Numbered from the stretch's first letter, positions 37,229 to 49,885 are shown. The stretch is DNA of 64,000 bases from Cephalopachus bancanus (GCA_027257055.1 JAPVLO010000054.1:6510001-6574000), one strand, 5' to 3'. The notes: generated by a model not told the origin, from the sequence alone. Numbers and translations are program-made.

Positions 37229-37262
37229 TTGGTCCGGCGTGGTCCGGCGTGGTCCGGCGTGT
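37229..37262 (+). repeat. 10-bp tandem triplication
   Basis: tggtccggcg repeated three times, the last followed by tg. CpG-bearing unit in AT-rich surroundings. Confidence 0.95.
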
Positions 37263-37412
37263 CTCAGCCCTGATTGCACATGAGAAGTGCTTGGGGAGAG
37301 TTGGAAAAAAACAACAATGACAATCCAGCCCCTCTCTGGACAAATTAATAGCAACCTTAGCAGATAGGGCCAAGGAATCTGCATTTTAACAAGCCCCTTA
37401 AGTTTTTTCTAT
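37263..37412 (-). mobile_element. MER5A-like hAT MITE remnant
   Basis: 'gcacatgagaagtgcttggggagagttgga' and 'aaggaatctgcattttaacaagccccttaag' are MER5A-type blocks. Orientation not certain. Confidence 0.6.
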
Positions 37413-37590
37413 GTTCCTTAATGGCCATATCACGGACCAAATGGTTAAGCAGGCTTAATTTACCACTTGATAGGAGATGGTTCTTGGTCTCATTAGTAAA
37501 ATAAGTATCCTGTGTTGTAAGAAAACTACTGAATGCCAAATAGGAAAAAAAATGTTTGAAGAATTAAACAGTTTTTTTTTAATGAATACC

Positions 37591-37630
37591 ATCTTGTGGA
37601 TAGAAATCATGTCTTGTGGATAGAAATCAT
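37591..37630 (+). repeat. 20-bp tandem duplication
   Basis: tcttgtggatagaaatcatg occurs twice in a row. Confidence 0.95.
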
Positions 37631-37704
37631 GAGACTAGGTAAAATATTTGTGAAGCCCTTTGTATTGTATTGACAGTAAGCTCTCAAAAAATCACTGTTG
37701 GGTG

Positions 37705-38000
37705 GCTGGGCGCGGTGGCTCAAACCTGTAATTCTAGTACTTTGGGAGACTGAGGCTAGAGGATTGCCTGAGCCCAGGGGTTCGAGACCAGCCAGGGCAA
37801 CTTGGTGAGACCTCGTCTCTACAATATATCAAAAAATTAGCCAAGCGTGGTAGCACACACCTGTAGTTCCAGCTACGTGGAAGGCTGGAGTGGAAGGATC
37901 GCCTGAGCCCAGTGGATCGGTGCTGGGGTAACCGTGAGCATGCCACTGCACTCCAGCCTGGGCGACAGAATGACACTTTGACTCAAAAAAGAAAAAAAAG
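37705..38000 (+). mobile_element. Alu, full dimer
   Basis: gctgggcgcggtggctcaaa to mixed A-tail. Confidence 0.94.
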
Positions 38001-38012
38001 AAAGAACTGTTG

Positions 38013-38140
38013 GGCTGGACATGATGGCTTACGCTTGTGATCCCAGTACTTTGGAAGACTGAGGCAGGAGGATGCTTGAAGTCAGGAGTTTGAGACCAGC
38101 ATGGGCAACTTAGGGAGACTCTATTTTTTAAAAAATCTAT
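38013..38140 (+). mobile_element. Alu left monomer, old
   Basis: 'ggctggacatgatggcttacg' to 'agggagactctatttttt'; starts just after the previous A-tail. Confidence 0.78.
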
Positions 38141-39248
38141 TGCATGAATAGATGAACAAATAAAAAATTACAAGTGATTCCAAATAAACTAAGAAAAGTC
38201 TAACTGGAGAAAACATTCAATTGTTCAAGATTTACTGAATACTTATTATGTGTTAGGCCCTGTGCTAAATCCTAGAGTCATTGCATTTCTACCAAACTAT
38301 GGACTTTTGGGCCTTTAGTTGCTGAAGGTAGGGGAAGATATACTGGCAATATGCATTTTGCATTCATACATTTCTTTGGTCGTCTACTCTTTTCTGATTA
38401 GGAAATGAGTCTTCTTAGCATGGGAATAAGCACCAACTTTGAGTCCCTGAAGAGTGAGAAAATGAAGTAAAATTTCTGGCGAGACGACAGAACAGCTGCA
38501 AGAGGATGTCAGGAAGCAGAATCCTAACGTCTGACCTCCAGCCTGGGTTGGGTACTTGATAGTTCACGCTCACTCTTCTAAACAGCTGCACACATTCCTT
38601 TGGGCTGTTATCTCTTAGCAATCCAAGTCTTCTGTGTGCCCCACTAAGGACAGAGAAAAAGAGGGAAACTTATATGTAAGTTCCCTCAAACTTCAAATCA
38701 GCAAAAAAATTTTTTAATTTGAATAAACTTCTTTTGCTATTAATACACAGTGCCAGTGTATTAAAGCCATCTGTTTTTAATTACAAGTACCACAACAGCT
38801 ACATATTCTTAAACAAATATTTGAAACAGCTGCCAAGATGAAATTTTATGAATAGCACATTTTCAAAGCATATCATTCCAAGTTTGATATGTAACAGACG
38901 TATGAAGAATTTTTAAAAGGCTGGAAGGTCTTTTTTAGTTAGAAAGGAATATAAAAGTCAACTATATGCCTATTTTTTTCTTCACTAAAACCAGAAAAGT
39001 TTTCCCTTTATAATTATGCCAATTGACTTTTTTAGTCAACGTAGTTATTAATCACCACCAGAATGCTGAATTGATTTAAACACAAAAATGTGGTGTGGTC
39101 ATATGATTAGCATTTTTTTTTTTAGTCCCTGCCTTTTGTGGATTAAAATACCAGCCTTAACTTTTTAAAGAAATAGTCTCTGTCTTTCACTCTACTCCCT
39201 ATATTAGTATCTTCAGGAAAGCAACAATTACTGAAAGTAAAGTAAGAT
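38141..39248. other. Mostly unique AT-rich DNA
   Basis: A short MIR-like piece ('tactgaatacttattatgtgttaggccctgtgctaaat', 38230-38275) is present. The remainder shows no repeat or exon. Confidence 0.45.
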
Positions 39249-39585
39249 GGACGCGGTGGCTCACATGTGTGATCCCAGCACTTTGGGAGGCTGAGGCAGG
39301 AGGATTGCTGGAGGCCAGAAGTTCAAAAACAGTATAGGCAACATAGCAAGATGTTGTCTCCACAAAAATAAAAAAAAAATTAGCCAGTTGTGGTGGTACA
39401 TGCCTGTAGTCACAGCTACTCAGAAGGCTGAGGAGGGAGGATCACTTGAGCCTAGGAAATTGAGGCTGTGGTGAGCTGTGATCGTGCTGCCATACTCCAG
39501 CCTGGGTGACAGAATGAGACCTCAACACAAAAAGGAAAGAAAAAGAAGAAATGGGAAGAAAAAAGAGAGAGAAAGAGAAATAATC
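39249..39585 (+). mobile_element. Alu, full dimer with purine-rich tail
   Basis: 'gacgcggtggctcacatgtg' to a tail degraded into gaaaga/gaga units. Confidence 0.92.
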
Positions 39586-39711
39586 ACTGTGCAGTGTTGA
39601 CTCTCAGAAAGCAGAATGTGTGCCCCAAATTTGTAACCAATACCTCTGCTCAAGGGGTCGTGTGGGTGGCCAGCCATCAGGATAGCCAATGGTGACTTAA
39701 AAGAACAGCGA

Positions 39712-40018
39712 GGCCAGGCATGGTGGCTCATGCCTATAATCCCAGAATTTAGGGAGACTGAGGTAAGTGGATTGCCAGAGCTCAGGGGTTTGATACCAGC
39801 TTGGGCAACTTGGCGAGACCTCATCTCTACAATAAATCAAAAAATTAGCCAGGTGTGGTAGCACATGCCTGTAGTTCTGGCTACTTGGAAGGCTGAGGCG
39901 GAAGGAACGCCTGAGCCCAGCATGCAGAGGCTGCGAAAGCCATGAGTGTGCCACTGCACTCCAGTCTGACCGACGGAGTGAGGCTTCAACTCAAAAATAA
40001 AAAATAAAAAAATAAAAA
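39712..40018 (+). mobile_element. Alu, full dimer
   Basis: ggccaggcatggtggctcat to (aaaat)n tail. Confidence 0.94.
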
Positions 40019-40915
40019 GAACAGTGAGACTTGTCTCCAGTGGTGTGATTGGTTCAAATGTCAGAATCACTGAGGGATTTTGTATACCACATGTTGACTC
40101 TTTAAGTGCAACAAGGGAGCTTTAAGAAGTCATAATTGTGTGAAAAACTACAATTAATACAAGCTTACTTTGAATACAGTTTTTAATCACAATATGTTTA
40201 TTAATTACAAGATATATCAGCACACATTGCAGCTAAGTTCATGAAACAGCTACAGAGATATAGGTGTTATATCTGTGCAGTGAAATGATTCATATAGCTT
40301 AAGCTTACAAAATTACGGCCCTTATACCTTCAGAATAGTATAATATATGCAGAGTAAAACCAAAAATAGGGTTTTTCAAATTTACATTTTCTCTTCATTA
40401 GCACCTCATTAAGTAGGGAAAATATCTCTAATTCTGGAAAATAACTTCAGAGAGAAAAATTTTAGCAATAACATAGTATAAGTTGAGGACAATATATTTA
40501 AATAATCTTTATATTCCTGTATGTTAATATTCAGAAATCTTGGGTAAATTGTGTCTCTAAAAATGTTGATTTGAATTTATACATGGTATTTTCCAATCCT
40601 CATCATACTTTTCCATCACTTCAATGAAAGTTCCATGAAAACAAGCAAAAAAATCTTTAATATAATATGATACAGGTTTTTCAGTGTAACATGGTTTCAG
40701 GATATATTGTGTATGAATAGAGCTTTGCAAAGATGTTGCAATATCTAGATGAATAAGTGATTTTCAGTCATCTGGGAAATTGACATTCCAGAGCCAGATG
40801 AATTTAAAATATCTCCTCTCCTCAATTCATGGGAAATGCAAATTATTTTTTAAAAGAAGTGATAACTTTATATTTTTTTATGTTGAAATTTGGGGGAATG
40901 TAAAGACAACTCTTA
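40019..40915. other. Unique AT-rich DNA
   Basis: About 0.9 kb with no recognised transposon, exon or RNA gene. Confidence 0.45.
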
Positions 40916-40916
40916 G

Positions 40917-41214
40917 GCCAGGCATGGTGGCTCACTCCTATAATCCCAGCACTTTGGAAATCTGAGGTGAGAGGATTGCCTGAGTCCAAGGGTTCATGAC
41001 CAGCCTGGGCAACTTGGTGAAACCTCATCTCTACAATTAAAAAAAAAAATTAGCCAGGCTTGGTAGCATGCACCTGTGGTTCCAGCTACTTGGAAGGCCA
41101 AGGTGGAAGGATTGCCTGAGCCTAGCAGGTTAAGGCTGCGGTGGCCGTGAGTATGCCACTGCACTCCAACCTGGGCAACAGAGTGAGACTCTGACTCAAA
41201 AAAAAAAAAAAAAA
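40917..41214 (+). mobile_element. Alu, full dimer
   Basis: ggccaggcatggtggctcac to A-tail. Confidence 0.94.
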
Positions 41215-41405
41215 GACGTCTCTTAATATAATGAGAGGGCCCTGGATTTTGCTAGCCCAGAGACGGAATTTGGGACTAAACACAAGCTGGGCTCGTGAGA
41301 GGTGATTAATAAATAGGTGTTGAGTTTAGAAACCCTTTCATGGAAGGCAAATTAACAAGAGACCTTTATACACATGCTCTCTATCTGTTAGAAAACTGAG
41401 TTTTA

Positions 41406-41704
41406 GCCGGGCTCGGTGTCTCAGCCTGTAATCCCGCGCCCTTGGGAGGCTGAGGTGAGTGGATTGCCTGAGCCCGCGGGTTCGAGGCCCGCCTGGGCAG
41501 CGAGACCTCATCTCTACAATAAATCAAAAAAATCAGCCGAGCGTGGTAGCGCATGCCTGTAATTCTGGCTACTCAGAAGGCTGAGGCGGAAGGCTCGCCG
41601 GAGCCCAGCAGGTCGAGGCTGTGGTGGCCGGGAGTGGCCACTGCACTCCAGTCTGGGTGACAGAGTGAGACTCCAACTCAAAAAAAAAGAGAGAGAAAAA
41701 AAGA
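41406..41704 (+). mobile_element. Alu, young subfamily
   Basis: CpG-rich, 5-nt deletion variant; target duplication gaaaactgagtttt at both ends. Confidence 0.97.
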
Positions 41705-41971
41705 AAACTGAGTTTTTTGGCCACAAGTTTTTGTTGCTGTTGTTTTTGTTAGAGAAAATTTGGAGATCTCTGTGTGAAGAAGAGTTACATGATTGCAAGG
41801 TACAACTGTTGCTTTCTCATAGCCCCAAATAATGATACAACACAGCATCTTACATCATATCAACATAGTGGTCTTTTTTGGGGGAAAGAAAAAGGAGTCT
41901 TCAGGTTTCTTTGCAAATTGTCCTTAAAATTTCCACCATGGTTGCAGGGCACTTCGAAAATGTGAAAGGTT

Positions 41972-42100
41972 ACCAGACTGGTGGCACATGCCTATAGCCT
42001 CAGCTACTTGGGAGGCTGAGGTGGGAGGATCACTTGAGTCAAAGCATTAATGGCCACCTTGGGCAACATAGCGAGAACTTGTCTCTAAAATAATTTTATT
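41972..42100 (+). mobile_element. Alu monomer, old
   Basis: 'gactggtggcacatgcctatagcctcagctactt' and 'gcaacatagcgagaacttgtctcta'. Confidence 0.75.
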
Positions 42101-42103
42101 TTT

Positions 42104-42735
42104 TATTTTAAAGATGTGGGGTACAATTCAGGGTTAGGTATACAAATGTTGATTATGCAGGTACCCTTGTTGATAAGGTGTGCCCCCCCGCAGGCAGTTT
42201 CCCTCAACTGCCAATCCCCCCTCCCCCCAAGGCAGTTTCCCACTACTGCCAATCCCTTTCTTATAGTATTTCGATAATTGTTCAAGGTCCTTATGAGTGA
42301 GAACATATGGTACTCTGTTCTTTGTTTCTATGATAGATCACTGAGTATGATGAACTCTAAATCCATCCAAGTTGCAGCAAAGTCCATGTTTGTCCTCGTT
42401 TATGGCTGCATAATATTCCATTGTGTATATGTACAACATTTTAAAAATTCAGTCCAGTTTTGATGGGTAGCACAGTTGGTTCCATGTTTTGGCTATTGCG
42501 AATAACGCTGCAATAAACATGCCTGTGCAGGTATATTTTTTGTAGAATGATTTGAATTCCTCCAGTATATTCCCAATAGGGAGATTGCTGGGTCATATGG
42601 AAGGTCAGTTTCTAGTTCTTTCAGAAATCACCACACTGTTTTCCAAAGAGGTTGCACTAGTTTGCATTCTCGCCAGCAGTGTAGAAGCGTTCCTTTTTCT
42701 CCGCATCCTCGCCAGCATCTGTTGTTGATGGTTTT
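42104..42735 (-). mobile_element. 5'-truncated strepsirrhine-type L1
   Basis: Antisense copy of the L1 family seen at 18613 and 25190, from 'gatgtggggtacaattcagg' to 'ctccgcatcctcgccagcatctgttg'. Its 5' truncation falls at nearly the same base as the copy at 18613. It has a partial internal duplication of 'ggcagtttccc...actgccaatccc' (42192-42255). Confidence 0.9.
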
Positions 42736-44058
42736 TAAAATAAATTTTTTAATGCAAAGTGTTTATTTGGGCAACCAGAGATGGCAGTAACAGTAAATGC
42801 AGGCTGACCTTATGAAGATGTCCTTTTCCACTTCCATACTTGGAGGGAGGAAGGTAAGGCAGGTGGTTCAACCGGGATGAACTCCAGATAATCTCAAGCA
42901 GAGAAACTGCCCTGCTGAGAGATTCCTTCTCCCTTGCAAACTAAACTCCGAGCGTTGCTTTCCTCATGTCAGAGGAAGAACAGGGAATTAGAAAAATGTG
43001 GGAGCAGAACAGAAACTGAAAACTAGACTATACAACTGCTGGCGAAATCAGTTTCAACACAACGGGGGACATACATTTGTGTCTATCGTTTTAAGGAATG
43101 TTAGCCATGTACAGCAGACGTGGTTGAACAACATCTCTGTGATGAAATCATTCTGAACATAAAGACAGGCATTGGGTTGATTTAGTCAGTAATTGGTCAT
43201 CACATAGTGCTGCTTTCCTACCATTGAGCATGGCTTGCCAGAGAATCAAAACGCTTTACTTAAATTATATGCTTTTTCATGCTGGTAGTCACATAATGTT
43301 TATGATAGCAACTATCAAATTTTTAAGTGCTAAGACCTTTGCAGAGACTTTTAAAAATACTTTTTGGGCCCTGTTCCCAGAGATTCATATTCAGTGAGTC
43401 TAGGTAGAGACCGCCAAACAGAGATTTTAAACAAACTCTAAGCTATTCTAAGTCAGGAAGGCTAAATCACACTTTAAGATACTCTATTACAAGCATCTCC
43501 TTGAATAAAATACATCTGACATCTGAAACACTAGTCTTAAACAATTGTGCTAGGCTAAGTAATCGAAGATGTAGGATTCTACTTAGAAAAGAAAATTATC
43601 TTAGACTTACACCCTTTTCAGGGTCAAAAAAAATGAACATAATAAAAACTCAACTCTTTTTTTAAAACCACCTTCAAGGATGGCAATAGATTTAAGAAAC
43701 AAGGTCTTCATAATACAAACTATAATGAGGCTAAAGTAATAGGTCATTTAAAAAATTTAGTCCTGGAAAGGAGGTTTACTTGCTGAAATAAAAAATTGCA
43801 CTACCCTTTTGTTTACATTTACTGGTTTATTATAAAGGATATTACAAAGGATACAGATGAAGAGATGTTTAGGTGCAGGGGGAGAAGACATGTGGAGTTT
43901 CCATGTCCTCCCTGGCTGCTCCAGCCTGCAGGAACCACCACATGTTCAACTATCCCGACACTCTCCAAAATTTTAAATCCGATAAGAAATACTTACTAAA
44001 AGTCAAATGCCATCATTTCTATATACTTCTCTCTTAAAATATAATGATTGAAAACAAA
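42736..44058. other. Mostly unassigned, one old repeat at 43810-43980
   Basis: 'ggtttattataaaggatattacaaaggatacagatgaagagatg' is a block I know from dispersed mammalian repeats but cannot name. Nothing else was recognised in 1.3 kb; no gene. Confidence 0.4.
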
Positions 44059-44059
44059 A

Positions 44060-44338
44060 GACCTGGCTCGATGGCTCAGCCTGTAATCCTAGCACTTTGG
44101 GAGACCGAGGCGAGTAGATTGCCTTAGCCCACAGGTTCGAGACCCACCCAGGAAACTTGGCAAGACCTCGTCTCTACAATAAAACAAAAAAAATTAGCTG
44201 GGCGTGGTAGTGTGTACCTGTAGTTCCAGCTACTTGGAAGGCTGAGGCGGAAGGATAGCCCAAAGCCTAAAAAGTCAATGCTGGGGTGGCCGTGAGCATG
44301 CCACTGCACTCCAGCCTGGGTGACAGAGTAAGACTCCA

Positions 44339-44369
<31 letters not shown>

Positions 44370-44390
44370 GAAAACAAAACAAAAAAAATA
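44060..44390 (+). mobile_element. Alu, full dimer
   Basis: gacctggctcgatggctcagcc to a long mixed A-tail. Confidence 0.94.
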
Positions 44391-44572
44391 GTCATATCAG
44401 TACATAGATGTACGGTTTCATGAGAGATACAAATTTTCAAAACCAACATCAGAACTAAGAAGTGCAAATTATTGAATAAAATAGAAAATATATCATTTAT
44501 TTCAAATCATAATAGAAAATTGATATAGTAATTAATAATCATTCTATTTTTCAAAAATAATTTTCCCTGAGT

Positions 44573-44855
44573 GTTTTTTTTTTGAGTTGGAGTCTCACTC
44601 TGTCGCCCAGACTGGAGTGCAGTGGCCGCTTCCGGCCACCGCAGCCTCGACCTGCTGGGCTCCGGCGATCCTTCCGCCTCAGCCTTCCGAGTAGCCGGAA
44701 TTACAGGCGCGCGCTACCACGCCCAGCTAATTTTTGATTTATTGTAGAGATGAGGTCTCGCTGCCCAGGCGGGTCTCGAACCCACGGGCTCAGGCAATCC
44801 ACTCACCTCAGCCTCCCAAAGGCACGGGATTACAGGCTGAGCCCCGAGCCCGGCT
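44573..44855 (-). mobile_element. Alu, young subfamily
   Basis: CpG-rich, 5-nt deletion variant (ggtctcgctgcccagg in antisense); target duplication tccctgagt on both sides. Confidence 0.96.
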
Positions 44856-44932
44856 CCCTGAGTCTTCACAATAGACTTGAGAATTTTTTTCCTGACAATG
44901 GAATCTATTATTATTGTTGTTGCTGTTGTTAT

Positions 44933-45232
44933 TTTATTTATTTATTTTTTTAGTTGGTGTGTCACTCTGTTGCCCAGGCTGGATTGCAGTGCACAATCAT
45001 GGCTCACCACTGCCTCAAACTCCTGGACTCAGGTGAGTCTTCTGCCTCAGCCTCCTGAATAGCTGGGACTATGGGTGTACACCATCATGCCTGTCTAATT
45101 TTTTATATTTTTTGTAGAGACGAGGTCTGGCTATGTTACTTAGGCTGGTCTCAAACTTCTGGGCTCAAGCAATACATTTGCCTTGGCCTCCCAAAGTGCT
45201 GGGATTACAAGGGTAAGTCACTATGCCCAGCC
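44933..45232 (-). mobile_element. Alu, full dimer, older
   Basis: Antisense; begins in a (attt)n tract and ends 'actatgcccagcc'. Confidence 0.92.
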
Positions 45233-45415
45233 TGGAATATATATTATTTTAAAGACACAGAAGTTTGGTTAATGAATTAGTTTTTTGGTTGTTTTATAAG
45301 AACTCCACTATGTACAAGTCTCACATCAATGTTTGTATACAGTGTAGTGGAAGTACAATGAAGGAAAGAAGGGAGATGGCCGAGTGGAGGAACATTAACA
45401 TTAACTGAATGTGCA

Positions 45416-45755
45416 GCTGGGCTCGGGGTCTCAGCCTGTAATCCCCAGCACTTTGGGAGGTCGAGGCAAGTGAATTGCCTGTGTCTGCGGGTTCGAGACC
45501 AATCTGGGCAACTTGGTGAGACCTCATCTCTACAATAAATTTTTTAAAAATTGGCCAGACGTGGTAGCACATGCCTGTAGTTCTGGCTACTTGGAAGGCT
45601 GAGGCAGAAGGATCGCCAGAGCCTAGAAAGTCGACGCTGGGGTGGCCGTGAGCATGCCACTGCACTCCAACTTGGGTGACGGAGTGAGGCTCCCATCTCA
45701 AAATATTTTTTAAAAATTAAAAAATTAAATAAATGAAAATATAATTAAAAAATTA
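45416..45755 (+). mobile_element. Alu, full dimer with AT-rich tail
   Basis: gctgggctcggggtctcagcc; target duplication attaactgaatgt at both ends. Confidence 0.95.
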
Positions 45756-45806
45756 ACTGAATGTTAACATAGGAGGAAGGCACTTGAGCTAGGACCTCAG
45801 ATCGGC

Positions 45807-47018
45807 TGTTGGGAGCCAGCCGTGGAGGCCTGCCTGAGCGTTAGGGATCCAGGCAGGCTGCGGACCCTGAGACCACCAGGCTGGTTCAGGAGCTGAAGGC
45901 CCATTCCCTCATCCTTTCCTTGTTGTTTGGCATTACCCACTGGTAGGGATTTTAACGATCTAAGCATGAAGTTCTGAGAATATGACAGGCATGGCTGACT
46001 CTAGGGATCCATGGTTCCCGCTTCTCACAGACTGCGGTTTCGGCTTTAAACTTAACACAGTTCCAACTCAGATCACATTTGGGAGCCTTATACGTGATAC
46101 AAGCTTCTTTATAAGATTTAAAAATATATTTGTAGAATTAGTATATACATTTAGAGAGCTGTTTCCAGCATGAGATGGCTATCTAGGGTTACCAGAAATG
46201 GCCCAGCACGAACTTTGGGCTGGGCCACATTCCTAAGGGTCCAGCGACCATTTTGGACTGGGCTGACCAATAATTAAGAGTTTTTTATAGTACAGGTAAA
46301 GTTAGCACAGAATAGAAAGGTATTAGGATTTAAGTCAGTCATTAGGTGTTGGGTATGCATAAGTTTTAGAAGTTATTGACTATTAGGATTTTATGATATT
46401 AAAACTGTTGTATTGCTTTTGAGGAACATAAACCAAGCATAAGGAACAGTGAAATAATTTTAAGATTGTCCTTCCTCATGCTTGGGGGAAAACACCTGGT
46501 GGGTGGGGATGCCCCCCCCACCTGGCTTTGTGTTCATGTAAACTCCTGTGATTTGATTAAGATTGTCCTTTCTCATGCTAAGGAAAATGCCTGGTGGGTG
46601 AGGATGCCCTCCACCCACCTGGCTTTGTGTTCATGTAAACTCTTGTGATTTGATTGGGGTTGCCCTTCCTCATTCCTAAGGAAATGCCTGGTGGGTAGGG
46701 GACGCCCCTCATCTACCTGGCTTTGTGCCCACGTGAAAGTCTTGTGATTTAACATGTGAAAGTTTGGGATAAAAGACTCACAACGGGTCCCGATAAACGG
46801 CTTCTGCTCATTTCACTGAACAAGTGTCCACTTTTTTTCTTTCTCTTTATATCTATCCCTCCATCTTTCTTTCAATATCTATCCCTACTACAGAATCGGC
46901 TTCGGCACTAGACAGAGTCCAGTCTCTTTCTTTCTCTTTATTTTCCCAGAATATTCGCCAACGCTGCCCCACCTTCCAGGGACCCTCCAAATCTCTTTTG
47001 GGGGGCTGGATCCCCATA
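45807..47018 (+). mobile_element. Solo LTR of a class II (ERVK-like) endogenous retrovirus
   Basis: Begins TGTTGGGAGCC, typical of IAP/ERVK-type LTRs, and ends ccccata. The 6-bp sequence ATCGGC flanks it exactly (45801-45806 and 47019-47024), the target-duplication length of ERVK-type integrases. A TATA-like box (gggataaaagac, about 46767) and a polyadenylation-like gataaa (about 46793) lie in the expected order, followed by a pyrimidine-rich U5-like region. No gag, pol or env sequence adjoins it, so it is a solo LTR formed by recombination between two LTRs. The short frames in it are incidental. Confidence 0.75.
46465..46757 (+). repeat. Three ~97-bp tandem repeats inside the LTR U3
   Basis: Units start near 46465, 46562 and 46660. 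Each holds 'tgtcctt(c/t)ctcat', 'cctggtgggt', 'acctggctttgtg' and 'tcttgtgattt'. Units 1 and 2 are most alike. Position just upstream of the TATA-like box suggests retroviral enhancer repeats. Confidence 0.88.
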
Positions 47019-47024
47019 ATCGGC

Positions 47025-47350
47025 CAATGTGAAATTTTGAACCTGGGTATGTATGAACTTGAATTATCCAAATAATAGGAGTGATAGATACACATTCAGA
47101 CATTGCCTGTATACACAATATCTTTTGGAGAATGGATGCAAATCTCTGGATCATTTGATGGAACCTTGATTTTTCCCAGATGGCCATTTTAGGATCCTTG
47201 ATTATCGGTTCATGATTTGGGCGTGTTCTTTTGCTTCTCCAAACTTTGTTATTTTCTCTGTAAAATGAAGATAAGGACCTCCATGTCATTCATTGTCTGG
47301 GTGAATTAAAGAAGATTAGGTACATGGAGTGCCAAGCACATGAAAGGCTT
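47025..47350. other. Unassigned sequence
   Basis: Flank of the LTR; no family or exon recognised. Confidence 0.4.
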
Positions 47351-47355
47351 AATCC

Positions 47356-47646
47356 GCCGGGCTCACTGGCTCAGCCTGTAATCCCAGTGCTTTGGGAGGC
47401 CGAGGTGAGGGGATTGCCTGAGCCCACAGGTTCGAGACCCACCTGGGCAACTTGGCGAGACCTCATCTCTACAATAAATGAAAAATTAGCCGGGCATGGT
47501 AGCGCATGCCTGTAATTCCAACTACTTGGAAGGCTCAGGCGGAAGGATGGCCAGAGCCCAGCAGGTAGAGGCTGCAGTGACCAGGAATGTGCCACTGCAC
47601 TCCAGTCTGGGTGACAGAGGGAGAGTGCAATTCAAAAAAAAAAAAA
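47356..47646 (+). mobile_element. Alu, full dimer
   Basis: gccgggctcactggctcagc; target duplication aggcttaatcc on both sides. Confidence 0.96.
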
Positions 47647-47649
47647 GGC

Positions 47650-49885
47650 TTAATCCATCGGAGCTATCATTGTAGTTGTGAACACTTTTTCCTGTAGGCA
47701 TCTTTTATTCCCATGTATAGCTTTGCAATGGACAGGTTCAATGTCCAGTTCTTAGAACCACAAAAGCTCAGGTTTAGGAAGGACTTTAAAGGTCATCTCT
47801 AGTCCAAGCTTTGCCTCTTCATCCAGCGCCAGGTTGGAATCTGACAGTTCAATGCAGGCTAATAATTTGGCACCTTCCTTACTGATATTCTTGAAACAGT
47901 TGTTCGATATTTATCTAGAAATTTAAAAATTAGAATAATAGCAAAAATATAAGTTTCACTTTTCATAATGGGTAGGCTTATGTTGGGAGGAGATTTTAGC
48001 ATAGTATTGCAGTTTACTCCTCATTGATTAAAATGCAAGACTTGAGTTGAAATGCAAGTCTTAGTAAATGCCTTCAAAGTCGCTTTTTGCAGGACCGGAT
48101 CAATGAGTACAAGCTGACACTAAAACACAAGTAGTGATTATACAATAATTAATACTGTAAATAATTACTAAGTCTCTACATCTTAAAGGTTGCATGCCAA
48201 TGATTTAGCATCTGTTTGGTTTCCAAAAAACTATGTATAGTATGATGTTTTCTTTTAAAAATCCATATCTAAATGCTGAATTCCCTTTTGAAAGTGTTAA
48301 TTTATAATCTCCAAGTGAGGTTATATCTTCATAAAATCTCTCTCTATGGCCATGAAAGCAGATTATGCCACAAATAAAATGATCTTTAACATTCCAGGGA
48401 GAGAGATCCTTACAGTTTGATTTTGCTGAGATAATTCTCACTGTTAATTAATAGGCACAGCAAACTGCCATGAACAGCTGAAGTCAGATGGGGACCAAGA
48501 AGCACAGACAATGGACATGAAGAATTGTCCATGTAACCAAGTGTTCAGGGCAGAGGCAATAAAACTCGATTGTTTTTGACAACCAAACCACTTTCTCCAC
48601 AGTTGCTAAAAGCTATGTGGGTAGGATCTATGGATAATTGCCTCACTTCTCCATTTCATTTTGCCTGTCTAAACACTGCATAAACGGCTACTCAATAAAT
48701 GCAATGTTGATGTTGATACATGAATGGACAGACGGAAGAGTGATCACTCTTTTTAAAAACTTATAAATCCAGTATAAACAGTAAGCAAATCCCAAAAGAG
48801 AATGCCTAAAAATATTCCTGTTTAAGATTCACAATGGCGCTTAAGTTACCTAATTTCAACCCACACACTTACGGAGTTTAATACAAAAATACTTTTGGCC
48901 TACATATAAAATAATGTGACATATGATAAACTATTTAAGTATTAATTTTTTAAAAATACTCTACCTGAATTATAATTTTAACACAAACTCTAGATCCATT
49001 ATTGCAGGACTAACTGGGGATCTATCTATCTCTTCCCCAATATGCCACAAACAGGCACATACTCAAACATGCACACACAACATAAATTCTAGAAAACAGT
49101 CTAAGAACGTATTATGAAAGAGATATTTGATATGTCAGGGTAAATAAACTTGAGTGGCTATGAAAATAATTATTTTAAAATGTAAGTGCTCTACAAAATT
49201 AGGTTTCAAGTATCTCTTAAAAACATACAAGAAGACATAGACCACTTGACTCACTATGGAATGTAATAAGATAGACATAATTTATAACCATGTCATGGCA
49301 GTCGAATGGCATAAATTCTTTAGATGCTGGACCTGGTTAAAATAGCACAGCAAATTTTATGAACAGAGTGAAGGGAAGGAGGAGGAGAAGAGAGAAGAGA
49401 AAGTCTAATACAAAAAATGTCCACTTCTTTCTAGTGGCCTTATAGCCTAAGAGAAAATGTAAAAGTTTTCTTAAGCTATAAATGTAAAAATTAAAAAGAA
49501 AATGTATTTGTTTTTAAACAGTTAGGCAACTGGGACTGAGGCTATTTGAATTTATGTCACAGTGCCCTTACTCTAACCATATCAACTTTGCACCACACAA
49601 ATTAGACCAAATAAATGCACTTGGTGGTTGAGTCTGAAAAAACATTGTGATAATTCAAGGAATGTACAGAGAAACACCTGGTAATGTTGATATCTTGACC
49701 TCCTTTCACGAATTACAAATGTTCCTAATGGTTCTCAATGGAAAAGCAAAAGTCACAGGTAGAATATTTTACAAAAGTGAAAATGATACAATTCAGGCTA
49801 AACAAAAGACATTCAATTAACATATAATTTTACTTTTGTGCTAAAGTCAAGTGATTTTTCTCGGTCTTCTAAATTGGATTGCTTT
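47650..49885. other. Largely unique DNA with old traces
   Basis: 'aaggactttaaaggtcatctctagtccaag' (47780-47815) recalls an ancient conserved mammalian repeat. A 55-bp Tigger1-like piece lies at about 49680-49735. The rest, including 48000-49600, shows no transposon, exon or RNA gene I can support. Confidence 0.45.
49680..49735. mobile_element. Detached Tigger1-like fragment
   Basis: 'ggtaatgttgatatcttgacctcctttcacgaattacaaatgttcctaatgg' matches an internal Tigger1 segment, about 175 bp outside the left end of the main Tigger1. Confidence 0.55.

Noticed and set aside
46465..46757. CRISPR-like spaced repeats
   Set aside because: Only three ~97-bp directly adjacent, diverged units inside an LTR; no spacer structure, and the genome is mammalian.
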